Positions 47,283 to 55,687 of a DNA stretch of 64,000 nt are shown piece after piece. The stretch spans positions 1 through 64,000 of the forward strand of contig JAKQEQ010000084.1 of NCBI GenBank assembly GCA_029556545.1, in the 5' to 3' direction. Each line of letters opens with the position of its first letter. Position 1 is the first letter of the stretch. The position numbers and the translations under genes are program-made. This DNA is from Candidatus Hydrogenedentota bacterium (GTDB taxonomy: Bacteria; Hydrogenedentota; Hydrogenedentia; Hydrogenedentales; JAGMZX01). Below the pieces are notes generated by a model that had not been told where the DNA came from, ran no database searches, and saw nothing but the letters and a program-made list of their open reading frames with translations.

Positions 47283-48185
47283 TCAGATTTCCTTGCGGCG
47301 GTAGAAGAGATAGGCCAGGATGAAGCCCGACGCGGCGTATACCAGACCATAGATGATCAGTTGGGGAATCAGGTCGATGGTAGGCGGGTCGTTGGGCGGC
47401 TTGTCGAGTATCTGCATTTTCAGGTTGTATTCCTGGAGATTCGGCAGCACGCGGAACAGACTCTCCGCAAGCCCGCCCACCAGTTTCTCCACCGAGAAAT
47501 GCTCCATCAGATCGCTCGGCCCCTCGAAGCCGGCCCAGCCCTTCCACCCCGAGCGCACCCCCACGTCCTTCAGGTATTCGGTGAGGCTGCCCGTGATCCA
47601 GACAAACAGGCCGCCGATGGTCGGCAACACCGCCGACGTCGCCGTGCACGAGATCGCGAACGTGAACGCGGAGACGATGAGGAACTCGAAATAGGTGAAG
47701 AAAATGGACCACAGCAGCAAGGTCGGCATGACCCCTTGCCGGAAGTAGAGCAGGAGAAAGAACAGCGCGCCCATCAGGCCGAGATTCACCAGCACGATGA
47801 GTTGCACGCCCGCGAATTTGCCCAGGAGATACTGGAACCGCCGCACCGGCTTGGACAAGATCGTGTAGACGACCCGATTCTCCAGTTCGGTGGGCACCGC
47901 GGATGCCGATACGAAAATGGTGATGAGGATGCCAAAGATCGAGATCGAAGTAACGCAGATATCCTTGATCAGCTTCAGGTCGATGTCCTTCTCGACGTCC
48001 CCGACGGTCGTCGGGTTCAAGAACGCGCCCATGAAACTCGAACCGAAAATCACGAGGAGGCTCAGAATCAGAAAACCGACAAGGGTCTTCTTCCGGATGC
48101 CTTCGCGGTAGGTATACCACGCGATGGTCCAGGGGCCGCGCAGCGGCGTCAGGAGGCCGCCCGCGCTTACAGCGACGCTGCTCAT
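47283..48185 (-). CDS. ABC-2 type transporter permease
   Basis: The 300-aa integral membrane protein has six predicted hydrophobic segments in the ABC-2 arrangement. The N-terminal amphipathic stretch WYTYREGIRKKTLVGFLIL leads into the first segment, the typical loop VPTELENRVVYTILSKPVRR lies between segments, and a long soluble loop (about residues 210-265) precedes the last segment. It is the membrane partner of the ATPase encoded just upstream; the two genes overlap by 4 nt (ATGA at 48182-48185). The export substrate is unknown. Homologues with this ELENRV..SKPV loop often move polysaccharide, lipid or copper-related cargo. Confidence 0.9.
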   Translation of the reverse strand: MSSVAVSAGGLLTPLRGPWTIAWYTYREGIRKKTLVGFLILSLLVIFGSSFMGAFLNPTTVGDVEKDIDLKLIKDICVTSISIFGILITIFVSASAVPTELENRVVYTILSKPVRRFQYLLGKFAGVQLIVLVNLGLMGALFFLLLYFRQGVMPTLLLWSIFFTYFEFLIVSAFTFAISCTATSAVLPTIGGLFVWITGSLTEYLKDVGVRSGWKGWAGFEGPSDLMEHFSVEKLVGGLAESLFRVLPNLQEYNLKMQILDKPPNDPPTIDLIPQLIIYGLVYAASGFILAYLFYRRKEI

Positions 48186-49132
48186 ACTGCTGCCTTTCTC
48201 GCGGCCGCCTCGGCCGCGCCCACGACGCGCACGAAGAGTTCCTCGAGCGTCTCGCGCCGGGGCGCGACGCTCACGAGTTGCAGTCCCGCCGCCTTACAGC
48301 GCGCCAGCGCGTCGTAGACGTGGGTTTCGTCAGGGACACGCAGCTTGATGCGGTCGCCCACCGTATCCTCGACGGTAATGCCGGTCCCTTCGAGTTGCGC
48401 CGCCCCCTGCTCCGTGCCCGCGACCAGGATCGAGATTTCGCGGTCCGTGAGCAGTTCGTCGATGGCGCCCTGCGTCTGAAGCACGCCATACGAGAGGATG
48501 CCGATGCGGTTGCAGATCAACTCGACCTCGAGCAATTCATGGCTGCTGATGAGCAGCGTCTTGCCCTCGTCCCGGAGCCGCGCCAGGATGTCCCGGATTT
48601 CCTTGCGCGCGATCGGGTCCAAGCCCGTCGTGGGTTCGTCCAGGATGAGAATTTGCGGGTCGCTGATTAGCGCCTGCGCGAGGCCGATGCGCTGCCGCAT
48701 CCCCTTCGAGTAGCCGCGCAGGAGCCGCTTGCGCGCGTGGGTCATGCCCACCGTATCCATGACCGCGTCAATGCGCCGTTCGAGGTCCTTTCCGCCAAGT
48801 CCGTAGAGGCGTCCGTAGAACCGGAGAACCTCTTCGCCCTTCAGGAAATCCGGGTAATACGCGCCCTCGGGCAGGTAGCCGATATTCTGCCGCACCTTCC
48901 GCGCGGTGATGTTCTTTTCGCCGAGGATTTCGATCTCGCCCGAGGTCGGAAAGATAAGCGCGAGCAGCAGCTTGATCGTCGTCGTCTTGCCCGACCCGTT
49001 CGGACCAAGATAACCATAGATTTCGCCGCCGTGGACCACCAGGTCCAGGTCCTTCAGCGCGACGACGTCCTGGCTGCCGAAAGCGCCTTCGTAGGTCTTG
49101 CTCAGTTTCCTGGTCTCAATGATGACCGACAC
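48182..49132 (-). CDS. ABC transporter ATP-binding protein
   Basis: The 316-aa ATPase has Walker A GYLGPNGSGKTTT, signature YSKGMRQRIGLAQALI, Walker B ILILDEPTTGLD with the catalytic Glu, and switch SSHEL. It also has a C-terminal domain of about 90 residues (LTDREISILVAGTEQG onwards) typical of ABC-2 exporter ATPases. GTG at 49132 is the start, since GAGAGG lies 9 nt upstream; the ATG at 49198 has no ribosome site and an Arg-rich extension. It energises the permease encoded downstream. Confidence 0.92.
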   Translation of the reverse strand: MSVIIETRKLSKTYEGAFGSQDVVALKDLDLVVHGGEIYGYLGPNGSGKTTTIKLLLALIFPTSGEIEILGEKNITARKVRQNIGYLPEGAYYPDFLKGEEVLRFYGRLYGLGGKDLERRIDAVMDTVGMTHARKRLLRGYSKGMRQRIGLAQALISDPQILILDEPTTGLDPIARKEIRDILARLRDEGKTLLISSHELLEVELICNRIGILSYGVLQTQGAIDELLTDREISILVAGTEQGAAQLEGTGITVEDTVGDRIKLRVPDETHVYDALARCKAAGLQLVSVAPRRETLEELFVRVVGAAEAAARKAAV

Positions 49133-49266
49133 GGATACGCGCCTCTCGTTTCTTGCGGGATCGCGCCGGCAATCACGGGCGGGGCCCGGCGCCGTCATAC
49201 CCCGAAAACCACGTCGGGCCGCGAACGGCCCGCCAATCGCCGCGATGATAACAAGGCAAGCGCGGT

Positions 49267-50295
49267 CTATTCAAAGACCGGCGGCGCCTCAGCGGCCGGT
49301 TCCGCTCCCCCAGTTTCGCGCTCCAGCCACGCGATCAGGGCATCCGCCGCCGGCATTTCGTCGTCCCAGGAATGCACAGCGGTCCCGTCGCGCACGAGAG
49401 ACAGTCTCGGCGGTTCGCGACCGATGAATTTCACGAAGGTAAGGAAGTCGTTGCCCAGGTTGTAGCAAGGGAATGCCATGCCGGTCAGGATGCGGAATTC
49501 CTCGAGCGCGCCCGGCGACGGCTCGTAACACAATCCCACGAGCGGCGGCAGCACGTCCGGGCGCAGCAGGTACTCGTTGAGCGTGGGGACGCTGGCCATG
49601 CAGTGGTCGCACGTGGCGCTGAGCAGCGCCACAAGATAGGTTCCCCGCGAGAGATCGAAGCGCTCGCCGATTTCGCTCTCGATGACGTAGCGCGAGAACG
49701 GGCCGGGCGCGCGCGGCGCCGACGTTTCATCCGCGGCGGCGGTCTCATTGGTCTGCTCGGACGTGGCGGGCGATTTCTTGTACAGCTCGATGTACGAGGC
49801 GCCCAGCGCCACCCCGGCCACGGCCAGCGCCGCTGCCCACTTATCCACGATCCTCCCTGTTGTTTCGGGGGCGGGCTGCTGATGCCGGTAGCCCAACCAA
49901 CTCCACGCGACGCAGGCCATCATGACGAGATTCTTCAGGATCGAGACGCCGGGCCCCATCCGCACCTCGCCCATGCAGCCGCAGTCCTTGAGCCCGTGAA
50001 ACGTCCATGCGTACAGGATGAGCCCCGTGAAGAACACAAGCATCCCCTGCGCCACGACGAGGGTCAGCAATCGCGGCCGGAGATCCAAGAACAGGGCAAT
50101 GCCTAAGCCGATCTCGAGGGTTATGAAAAACAGGGCGGCGAACCCGAGAAGGTCCTTGTTCTGCAGCACGTGGTACTCGTATATCTGGACGGCGAACAGG
50201 CCTGGATGCTGCACCTTCAGCAGCGCCGCGAACACGAAGAACGCCCCGAGCAACAGTTCGACCGGCCGCGCCGTCACTTGCAGCAATCGCCTCAT
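49267..50295 (-). CDS. MauE/DoxX-like membrane protein with thioredoxin-like domain
   Basis: The 342-aa protein has an N-terminal membrane domain of four segments like MauE (methylamine utilisation) or DoxX proteins, including GAFFVFAALLKVQHPGLFAV and CGCMGEV. A fifth segment lies at about 155-175. The C-terminal soluble domain has the thioredoxin-like strand TYLVALLSATCDHCMASVP with a CDHC cysteine pair. The pair CGC in the membrane loop may shuttle electrons to it. The likely role is delivery of reducing or oxidising equivalents across the membrane, as in cytochrome or disulfide maturation. ATG 50295 follows GGAGAGG. It stands 142 bp from the DUF481 gene and 135 bp from the ABC ATPase. Confidence 0.82.
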   Translation of the reverse strand: MRRLLQVTARPVELLLGAFFVFAALLKVQHPGLFAVQIYEYHVLQNKDLLGFAALFFITLEIGLGIALFLDLRPRLLTLVVAQGMLVFFTGLILYAWTFHGLKDCGCMGEVRMGPGVSILKNLVMMACVAWSWLGYRHQQPAPETTGRIVDKWAAALAVAGVALGASYIELYKKSPATSEQTNETAAADETSAPRAPGPFSRYVIESEIGERFDLSRGTYLVALLSATCDHCMASVPTLNEYLLRPDVLPPLVGLCYEPSPGALEEFRILTGMAFPCYNLGNDFLTFVKFIGREPPRLSLVRDGTAVHSWDDEMPAADALIAWLERETGGAEPAAEAPPVFE

Positions 50296-50436
50296 ACCCC
50301 TGACCTCTCCTGAATTCCTGTACACGGCGGTCCATGACGGGACCCACACAAAATCAACGATACAACTTCAACAATGGAGAACAAAACGCCCTCGCCGCAT
50401 ATTTTCGTTAACTCGCTTTTCCCGCCGACCGGGCGC

Positions 50437-51510
50437 TTAGAAGTCCCACCGGAAACCGGCCCCGACAGAGGCGCCCCATTCATCGAGGCCCGAAAGACCG
50501 GGGTCGCTGTCATAGTCCAACCGCAGGTTCAGGCGCAGCTTCAACCTGGGCATCACCGGCAACGTGAACGCCGCCTCGGATCGCGCGCGGAAGTCGCCCA
50601 GGTCCGTGAGGCTCGGGTACACGACAATGTCGCCGTCGACCGCGCCGGTCTTAAGAATCGCGCGCGAATACCGCAGGCGCAGTTGCATGCTGAGTTCCCG
50701 GTCTGTCTCTTTGCTTTCGCCGCTCGGCGCGCGGAAGTGCTCGCGGTCCTCCAACGCCGTCGCGTCCCAATCCTCATACGCGGCCCCCAACCCGGCGAAA
50801 CCGTGGAGTATGCTTACGCCATTATCGAAGAGCCGGTCGTGAACGCCCAAGGTCAATTGCGCGCGCAGGTCCAGCGCCGCGCCGGTGTCACGCTCGATGT
50901 CCGCCCGCACAAAGGGCGCGGCGCGGTCCGTCCCCTCCCTGCGCCACTCGACGCCGCCCTCGACAAGGCTCGGGAAGTACCCCGGGTCGTCGCGGCCCAC
51001 GAGCACGTGGCCGCTCACGGCGCGGTCCTCGGTCGTGTGCTTGAGGTCTACCCTGCCGACGAGGTTCGTGCTCGTGCGCGAAGTGTCGCGCCATTGCAGC
51101 CCCGTCTCGACGCCCACATCGAGGTCTCCCGCGCTCACGGGCTCGGGAGGCGATTCCGCCGTCGCGGGGATCGGCATGGCCTCCGCAACTTCGGCTAGAA
51201 CCAGCGGCGCGGGCGGCCCGCCATCGAGCGGAACCACCTGCTGCCCTTCCGGCGTGTTCCTGAACTTGCCGTAAAGCACCTTGTCACCCGTCAGGGTGAT
51301 GACCATGTTCGCGTCCGTGGTCAGGCCGCGCAGCGTGTCCATGGGCGCCATGACCTGCCCGGCCAAAGACGTGCGGAAAACAAGCGTCCCCTCGACGATG
51401 CGCACGACGCTGCCCGTCAGGGTGTCCTGATCGTTCAGCTTCACGACATCCGCATCGACGATGGCCCCCGCCAGGAAGCCGGCGAATGCTATACAAAGGC
51501 TTCCGCGCAT
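50437..51510 (-). CDS. DUF481 outer-membrane protein
   Basis: The 357-aa exported protein has a short signal peptide (MRGSLCIAFAGFLAGAIVDA). An N-terminal SH3-like part (DQDTLTGSVVRIVEGTLVFR) precedes a DUF481 (YdiY-like) beta-barrel. The barrel shows alternating strand patterns and ends in Phe (GAGFRWDF), the usual outer-membrane insertion signal. This implies a diderm envelope. AGGAG lies 8 nt before ATG 51510, so the apparent TTG start one codon earlier is not used. DUF481 members respond to salt stress in some bacteria, but no function can be assigned here. Confidence 0.85.
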   Translation of the reverse strand: MRGSLCIAFAGFLAGAIVDADVVKLNDQDTLTGSVVRIVEGTLVFRTSLAGQVMAPMDTLRGLTTDANMVITLTGDKVLYGKFRNTPEGQQVVPLDGGPPAPLVLAEVAEAMPIPATAESPPEPVSAGDLDVGVETGLQWRDTSRTSTNLVGRVDLKHTTEDRAVSGHVLVGRDDPGYFPSLVEGGVEWRREGTDRAAPFVRADIERDTGAALDLRAQLTLGVHDRLFDNGVSILHGFAGLGAAYEDWDATALEDREHFRAPSGESKETDRELSMQLRLRYSRAILKTGAVDGDIVVYPSLTDLGDFRARSEAAFTLPVMPRLKLRLNLRLDYDSDPGLSGLDEWGASVGAGFRWDF

Positions 51511-51592
51511 CAATTACACTCCTGTACTGATCTTAATACGGAATTGGCCGGGATGCAAGGAGAAAACAGCGAAATCCGCCGCGAACCCGAGT

Positions 51593-51644
51593 GGGGACTG
51601 GCACAAGCGACCCCGCGCTTCGCGGGGGAGACGTGCCTGTCCCC
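51593..51644 (+). repeat. Dispersed repeat family 2, copy A
   Basis: A 52-bp element is bounded by GGGGACTGGCAC and GTGCCTGTCCCC, near-perfect inverted ends. Its centre holds the hairpin CCCCGCG-CTT-CGCGGGG. It lies between the pssA stop and the DUF481 start. Related copies are at 54157, 61390 and 63167. Confidence 0.85.
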
Positions 51645-51670
51645 AAGTCCGATTACGATCGCGACCACGA

Positions 51671-52573
51671 TCAGGAGGCGGGGCGCGATCCCGTGCCGCG
51701 GCCGCCGTGCAACGGCGCTTCGCGCGATGGTTCGCGCGCGTTCGCCGAGGCCGTCAGCCCGTCGCCCGAGGCTTCCTCTTGCTCCGTCTCGGCCTTGCCC
51801 GTAAAATAGGCATAGGCGGTGTCGCACACGCCGAAGAGGACATAGGTGCCGGTGAGCGGGAACAGCACGATGGCGGGCGAGATCGTAATCGCGTAGTGGA
51901 TGATGGCCATGGCGTAGGCGACGATGCCGAGGACCATGAACGCATGCCGCGGCGCGAGAATGAACGACTTCATGCGGTCCTTCGGATAACGCACGGTGCT
52001 CACCATCAGCCACGCCATCAACAGCGTTAACGCGCCCACCGCGTAGTAGTCGAAGTCCGACTTGATGAACCCGAAGAAGCGCAGGAAGAGCACGAACGCG
52101 GCCACGGTTGCCCCCGCGGCGGGCGACGGTAACCCGACGAAGGACTCGCGCCGGTCCGCCTGATAGACGTTGAACCGCGCCAGTCGCAACGCGGCGCAAA
52201 TGACATAGATGATCGCCACAAACGCGCCGGTCTTGCCGACGAATGAGCCCTCTTTCGGCGCGTGCTGCAAGTAAACCGCGAAGACGAGCACCGCCGGCGC
52301 GACGCCGAAGGATACGAGGTCGCACAGGCTGTCGAGTTGCTTGCCGAACTCGGAGACGCTGCGGGTGAGGCGGGCGACGGTCCCGTCGAGCATGTCGAAA
52401 ATGATCGCCCCCAAGATCAGGTAAGCCGCGCGCTCGTATTCGTTGCCGATGCTGGCGAAAATGCTGGCGGTGCCGAGGTAGAGGCTGAATGTGGTCATCG
52501 CGCTCGCCAGCACGTTAATCGGCCGGCGGCGTATCTTCAGCTTCCGCTTTGTCTTGCTTCGCAGGGTTCTCAT
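51671..52573 (-). CDS. pssA: CDP-diacylglycerol-serine O-phosphatidyltransferase
   Basis: The 300-aa integral membrane enzyme transfers phosphatidyl from CDP-diacylglycerol to serine, giving phosphatidylserine. The CDP-alcohol phosphatidyltransferase motif is clear: DMLDGTVARLTRS, then EFGKQLDSLCDLVSFG (DGxxAR-x8-GxxxDxxxD). About seven hydrophobic segments are present, plus a Glu/Ser-rich C-terminal tail. The start codon is ATG 52573, overlapping the psd stop by one nt (TGATG); a GTG at 52576 is also possible. The upstream gene encodes the decarboxylase that converts its product to phosphatidylethanolamine, so the two steps are co-expressed. Confidence 0.94.
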   Translation of the reverse strand: MRTLRSKTKRKLKIRRRPINVLASAMTTFSLYLGTASIFASIGNEYERAAYLILGAIIFDMLDGTVARLTRSVSEFGKQLDSLCDLVSFGVAPAVLVFAVYLQHAPKEGSFVGKTGAFVAIIYVICAALRLARFNVYQADRRESFVGLPSPAAGATVAAFVLFLRFFGFIKSDFDYYAVGALTLLMAWLMVSTVRYPKDRMKSFILAPRHAFMVLGIVAYAMAIIHYAITISPAIVLFPLTGTYVLFGVCDTAYAYFTGKAETEQEEASGDGLTASANAREPSREAPLHGGRGTGSRPAS

Positions 52574-53220
52574 CACACACGCGCCACCACGGTCAGGCCC
52601 GCGCGGACCTTCTCCCTTAGCTTAACACATATCCGCGCCTCGGGCGGCAGAAACAACTCCGTGCGCGACCCGAAACGGATCATGCCAAACTTCTCCCCTT
52701 TCGCCAGCGGCGCGCCCGGCGTTACGGAACACACAATCCGCCGCGCCACCGCGCCCGTGATCTGCCGCACCGTCATGGGCCCGGCCTCCGTGTCCAGGAA
52801 AATCGTATTGGCCTCGTTGTCGTCGCCCGCCGCGGCCTTCATCGCCAGGCGGAACTTGCCCGGCGCGTAGCGCATGTCGCGGACCATGCCGTCGTAGGGA
52901 GACCGGTTCACGTGTACGCTGAAAATAGAAAGAAAGATCGCGATGCGCTTGCAGGGCCCGTCGTAATGGGACGACGCCTCAAGCTCGTCGATGCCGACCA
53001 CCGTGCCGTCCGCAGGCGACACCACCTCCCCCTCCCCCGCCGTCACCGTGCGCGGAAAATCGCGGAAGAACAGCGTCATGGCCGCGCCAAGCCCCAGCAC
53101 CGCCGCGCCCGCCCACACGTAGGCCGTGGTCCACAACAACGCGGTCAATACCAGTCCCGCCGCCAGCACCGGCACGTAGAAGCGCGCGCCCTCGCGCCAA
53201 CCGCTGAATGGGCACCTCAC
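52573..53220 (-). CDS. psd: Phosphatidylserine decarboxylase proenzyme (short type)
   Basis: The 215-aa enzyme decarboxylates phosphatidylserine to phosphatidylethanolamine. The autocleavage motif FGSRTELF (Gly-Ser) creates the pyruvoyl group. VVSPADGTVVG and the catalytic His region FSVHVNRSPYDG are also present. Two hydrophobic segments at the N-terminus anchor it. Its length matches the short bacterial/archaeal-type enzyme. The GTG start at 53220 overlaps the radC stop (GTGA). A longer in-frame extension to 53379 lies antisense-like within radC and is rejected. Its coupling with radC is positional; coupling with pssA is functional. Confidence 0.94.
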   Translation of the reverse strand: MRCPFSGWREGARFYVPVLAAGLVLTALLWTTAYVWAGAAVLGLGAAMTLFFRDFPRTVTAGEGEVVSPADGTVVGIDELEASSHYDGPCKRIAIFLSIFSVHVNRSPYDGMVRDMRYAPGKFRLAMKAAAGDDNEANTIFLDTEAGPMTVRQITGAVARRIVCSVTPGAPLAKGEKFGMIRFGSRTELFLPPEARICVKLREKVRAGLTVVARV

Positions 53221-53912
53221 ATCAGGCCCCTTTCCTTCAGGCTCACGAAACGCCCGTCGCCGAAGACCACGTGGTCCAACAGCGGAATACCGAGGGTCGC
53301 GCCCGCGTCGCACAGCAGCCGCGTCAATTCGATGTCTGTGCGGCTCGGCTCGGGGTCCCCGCTCGGGTGGTTGTGGCACACGATGATCGCGCCGGCGTTC
53401 TCGCGCACCGCCTTCCGGAACACCTCCCGCGGCGCGGCGGGCGTGCCATCCAGCGCGCCGCTCGATATATCGACCACCTTCAGCACGTCATTGCGGATAT
53501 TCAGCAATATCGTCTTGAAGTGCTCCGTTTCGTACTCCTTGAACTGGAGCATTAACAAGTCCGCCACGTCCCGCGCACCGCGAATGCGCGTGGCCGCCGG
53601 GCGCGTATGCACCGCCAGCCGCTTCCCCAGTTCGAGGGCCGCCTTGATTTCCACCGCCTTGACCGCACCAATCCCCTTGACCTCCCGTATCTCCTCCAGC
53701 GACGCCTGCGCCAGCGCGCGCAAGTCGCCGAAATGCCGCAGCAGACGCTCCGCAAGCGCCACCGCGCCCACCTCGCGCGTCCCCGTGCGAAAAAGCACAC
53801 CGATCAGTTCCGCGTCGCGCAACGCCTCCGCACCCAGACGCGCCAGCCGCTCGCGGGGCCGGTCCTCCTCCGGCATATCACGTACCGCGGTGGGATACAC
53901 AAACTCGCTCAT
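53217..53912 (-). CDS. radC: RadC-family JAB-domain protein
   Basis: The 231-aa protein has an N-terminal helix-hairpin-helix-like region (VKGIGAVKAVEIKAALELG) and the JAB/MPN catalytic motif CHNHPSGDPEPSRTD. The leading EYETEHFKTILLN stretch carries the conserved Glu, and HVVFGDGRFVSLKERGLM ends the protein. RadC's biological reaction is still debated; the name derives from old DNA-repair genetics. It is the first gene of a set with psd and pssA. A second JAB domain with identical motif spacing is fused to the helicase at 19691. The start ATG at 53912 is preceded by GGGA-type ribosome sequence, and a 12-bp satellite lies just upstream. Confidence 0.92.
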   Translation of the reverse strand: MSEFVYPTAVRDMPEEDRPRERLARLGAEALRDAELIGVLFRTGTREVGAVALAERLLRHFGDLRALAQASLEEIREVKGIGAVKAVEIKAALELGKRLAVHTRPAATRIRGARDVADLLMLQFKEYETEHFKTILLNIRNDVLKVVDISSGALDGTPAAPREVFRKAVRENAGAIIVCHNHPSGDPEPSRTDIELTRLLCDAGATLGIPLLDHVVFGDGRFVSLKERGLM

Positions 53913-53934
53913 CTCATCCCGTCCCTCGCGCTCT

Positions 53935-53982
53935 TACTCGTGCTCGTAATCGTACTCGTAATCGTGCTCGTAATCGTGCTCG
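53935..53982. repeat. Tandem 12-bp satellite (TGCTCGTAATCG-type)
   Basis: TACTCG/TGCTCG alternates with TAATCG through four to five units of about 12 bp directly upstream of radC. A short related stretch (ACTCGTAATCGTAATCG) occurs at about 140-156, upstream of the 7-bp satellite. Confidence 0.85.
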
Positions 53983-54156
53983 CCCACCTTACCAAGCCAC
54001 GAGTGTAGCACAAGCGCGCGGCGCGTGTACCTGACAGCCCCCAAGCCCTTCCCCACGAAGCTCTCAAGAACGTGCAACAAGAGTCCTTGACAACGGGAAC
54101 CACCTATGCTTAACTGGAATCAGGTAGTCACGAGGGCCGCCAAAGTATAAGCGAAC

Positions 54157-54208
54157 GGGGACAGGCACGTCTCCCCCGCGCGGCGCGGGGTCGCTTGTGC
54201 CAGTCCCC
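54157..54208 (-). repeat. Dispersed repeat family 2, copy B (inverted)
   Basis: The 52-bp element runs from GGGGACAGGCAC to GTGCCAGTCCCC, the reverse of copy A. It has the central hairpin CCCCGCG-CGG-CGCGGGG. The loop differs from copy A (CGG versus CTT), but the stem is unchanged. Confidence 0.85.
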
Positions 54209-54323
54209 ATTTGCCTTGGGTCTTCTCGCTCGTGTTTTCGCGGTGGTGCGTGATGGCCGAATGAACGACGCCCGGCGCGAACATATCCGCCGCGAGCGGA
54301 GAAGAATGATTCCGACCGGTCCG

Positions 54324-55106
54324 TTACTCCCGCTCCGACGCGCCCCCGATGTTCGAGTCCGGCGCGGCATCGCCGAGTCCGCCGACGGGCAAGGGAAACA
54401 GCATCGGGGTGCGCCGCCGGTAGGCCTCGTACACCGCCCCCAACTCGCGGGACAGGGTGCGTTCCTCGAACTGAATGCCGATGAAGATGTACGCCGTCAT
54501 GCACGCGGCGAACAACAGATGCCCATACGTCATGACCGGCGTGGCCCAGACGGCGATGAAGAAGCCGAGCATCAGCGGGTTGCGGACCAGTTGATAAAGG
54601 GACACGACCTTCATGGGAACGGGCTTATAGGACTCGTTCTTGAAGTGCAGGAATACTTGCCGCAGCCCGAAAAGGTCGAAATGGTTGATGAGAAACGACG
54701 AATAGAACACCAGCGCCCATCCGAGAGCGAAAAGGGCGTAACACACGGCCCGGCCCGCCGTTCCCTCGACGGACCACACCACGCCGGAGATCGGCCGCCA
54801 TTGCCAGAACGTAATCAACAAGATCGCGCTCGCCACGAGCACGAAGGTGCTGCGCTCGATGGGTTTCGGCACGTATTGCGTCCACCAGCGCTTGAACGCC
54901 GGGCGCGCCATGATCGTGTGCTGCACGGCAAACGCGAGAATGAGCAGCACGTTCACCGCGACGGCCTGGGCCAACGGCGCGGGCTGCCCATCGTCAATCC
55001 CCTTGGGAACCAGCACGCCGCCGAGAAAGCCGATCATGTAAAGAATCGCCGCGAAAAACGCGAGGTAGGCTACTACGCCGTAACCGATCATGAAGTACTT
55101 TTTCAC
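54324..55106 (-). CDS. MddA/NnrU-like membrane methyltransferase
   Basis: The 260-aa polytopic membrane protein resembles methanethiol S-methyltransferase (MddA) and the wider NnrU/isoprenylcysteine carboxyl methyltransferase fold. Five or six hydrophobic segments are present. Conserved-looking motifs include AVQHTIMARPAFKRWWTQ, PKPIERSTFVL, FWQWRPI, LYQLVRNPLMLGF and FEERTLSRELGAVYEAYRRR near the C-terminus. MddA methylates methanethiol to dimethyl sulfide using S-adenosylmethionine. GTG at 55106 is the start, with GAGGAG 8 nt upstream. The gene stands alone, with long repeat-containing gaps on both sides. Substrate assignment is by family resemblance only. Confidence 0.82.
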   Translation of the reverse strand: MKKYFMIGYGVVAYLAFFAAILYMIGFLGGVLVPKGIDDGQPAPLAQAVAVNVLLILAFAVQHTIMARPAFKRWWTQYVPKPIERSTFVLVASAILLITFWQWRPISGVVWSVEGTAGRAVCYALFALGWALVFYSSFLINHFDLFGLRQVFLHFKNESYKPVPMKVVSLYQLVRNPLMLGFFIAVWATPVMTYGHLLFAACMTAYIFIGIQFEERTLSRELGAVYEAYRRRTPMLFPLPVGGLGDAAPDSNIGGASERE

Positions 55107-55307
55107 CGTTGCTTCTCCTCTCGCCCTGAACCATTCAAACCGCCCTGAAGTTTAGGATGCTTAACATAAGTTAGCATAAATAATCCCGCCCGTCAAGACC
55201 GGAAAATGCAGCCCCGAAAATGGACTTGGCGATTTGGCACAATGCGGCGGCGGGTAAGAACTGAGCGCGATTACCCCGCAATCGACTCCGAGTACGTGAA
55301 TCTGTTT
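55107..55307. other. Intergenic space, no gene seen
   Basis: About 200 bp upstream of the MddA-like gene are AT-richer near 55150-55190 and contain no recognisable gene, RNA or clear promoter. It leads directly into a palindrome-rich block. Confidence 0.5.
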
Positions 55308-55333
55308 AGCCCGCCTTGGCGGGCTCTTCTTTG
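55308..55333 (+). terminator. Hairpin with T-rich tail
   Basis: AGCCCGCC (55308-55315) pairs perfectly with GGCGGGCT (55318-55325) around a two-base loop, followed by CTTCTTTG. It has the form of an intrinsic terminator, but no plus-strand gene ends nearby. It may belong to the adjoining palindromic block. Confidence 0.4.
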
Positions 55334-55540
55334 CACCCGCATTTATGCGGGGTGATGCGAGAACCTGGTGTAAATACAAGCGCGCTTCAGCGCGGCTTTC
55401 TTAGCGGCTTCAGCATTGCTTCCACGCTGAAGCGGCTCGCCAAGCGGCGCTGAAGCGCCCTCTTCGCGAAAGTAACAGCCTCTTACACCCCGCGTGAACG
55501 CGGGTGCAAAGAGGAGCCGCGCTAAAGCGCGCTGACAAGT
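55329..55540. repeat. Compound inverted-repeat element with internal hairpins
   Basis: Outer arms at about 55329-55354 and 55486-55511 are complementary over 26 bp with three mismatches. Each arm contains its own hairpin: CCCGCAT-TT-ATGCGGG on the left and CCCGCG-TTCA-CGCGGG on the right. The base changes between the arms preserve pairing. Between them lie further stems (GCGC..GCGC around CTTCA and GGCGCTGAAGCGCC). The block has no coding frame. It looks like a non-autonomous mobile or REP-type element. Confidence 0.75.
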
Positions 55541-55687
55541 CGGGCACGCTCTTTGGGAAGAGACATGATGGATCATGGGCGCCTATTCGCGCGTTTCTTA
55601 GCCGGTCTCCGATTAAGTCGACAGACCTAAATGCATGCAAGCCCGCCCCGCGGCAGCGCAAACGCTTCACCCCTGTCGGCGGCAGCG

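Larger units (their letters stand above)
53913..54323. other. Intergenic space with two repeats, no gene seen
   Basis: The 411 bp between radC and the MddA-like gene hold a 12-bp satellite (53935-53982) and an inverted copy of dispersed repeat family 2 (54157-54208). The remainder shows no convincing coding frame, RNA gene or promoter. Confidence 0.6.
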
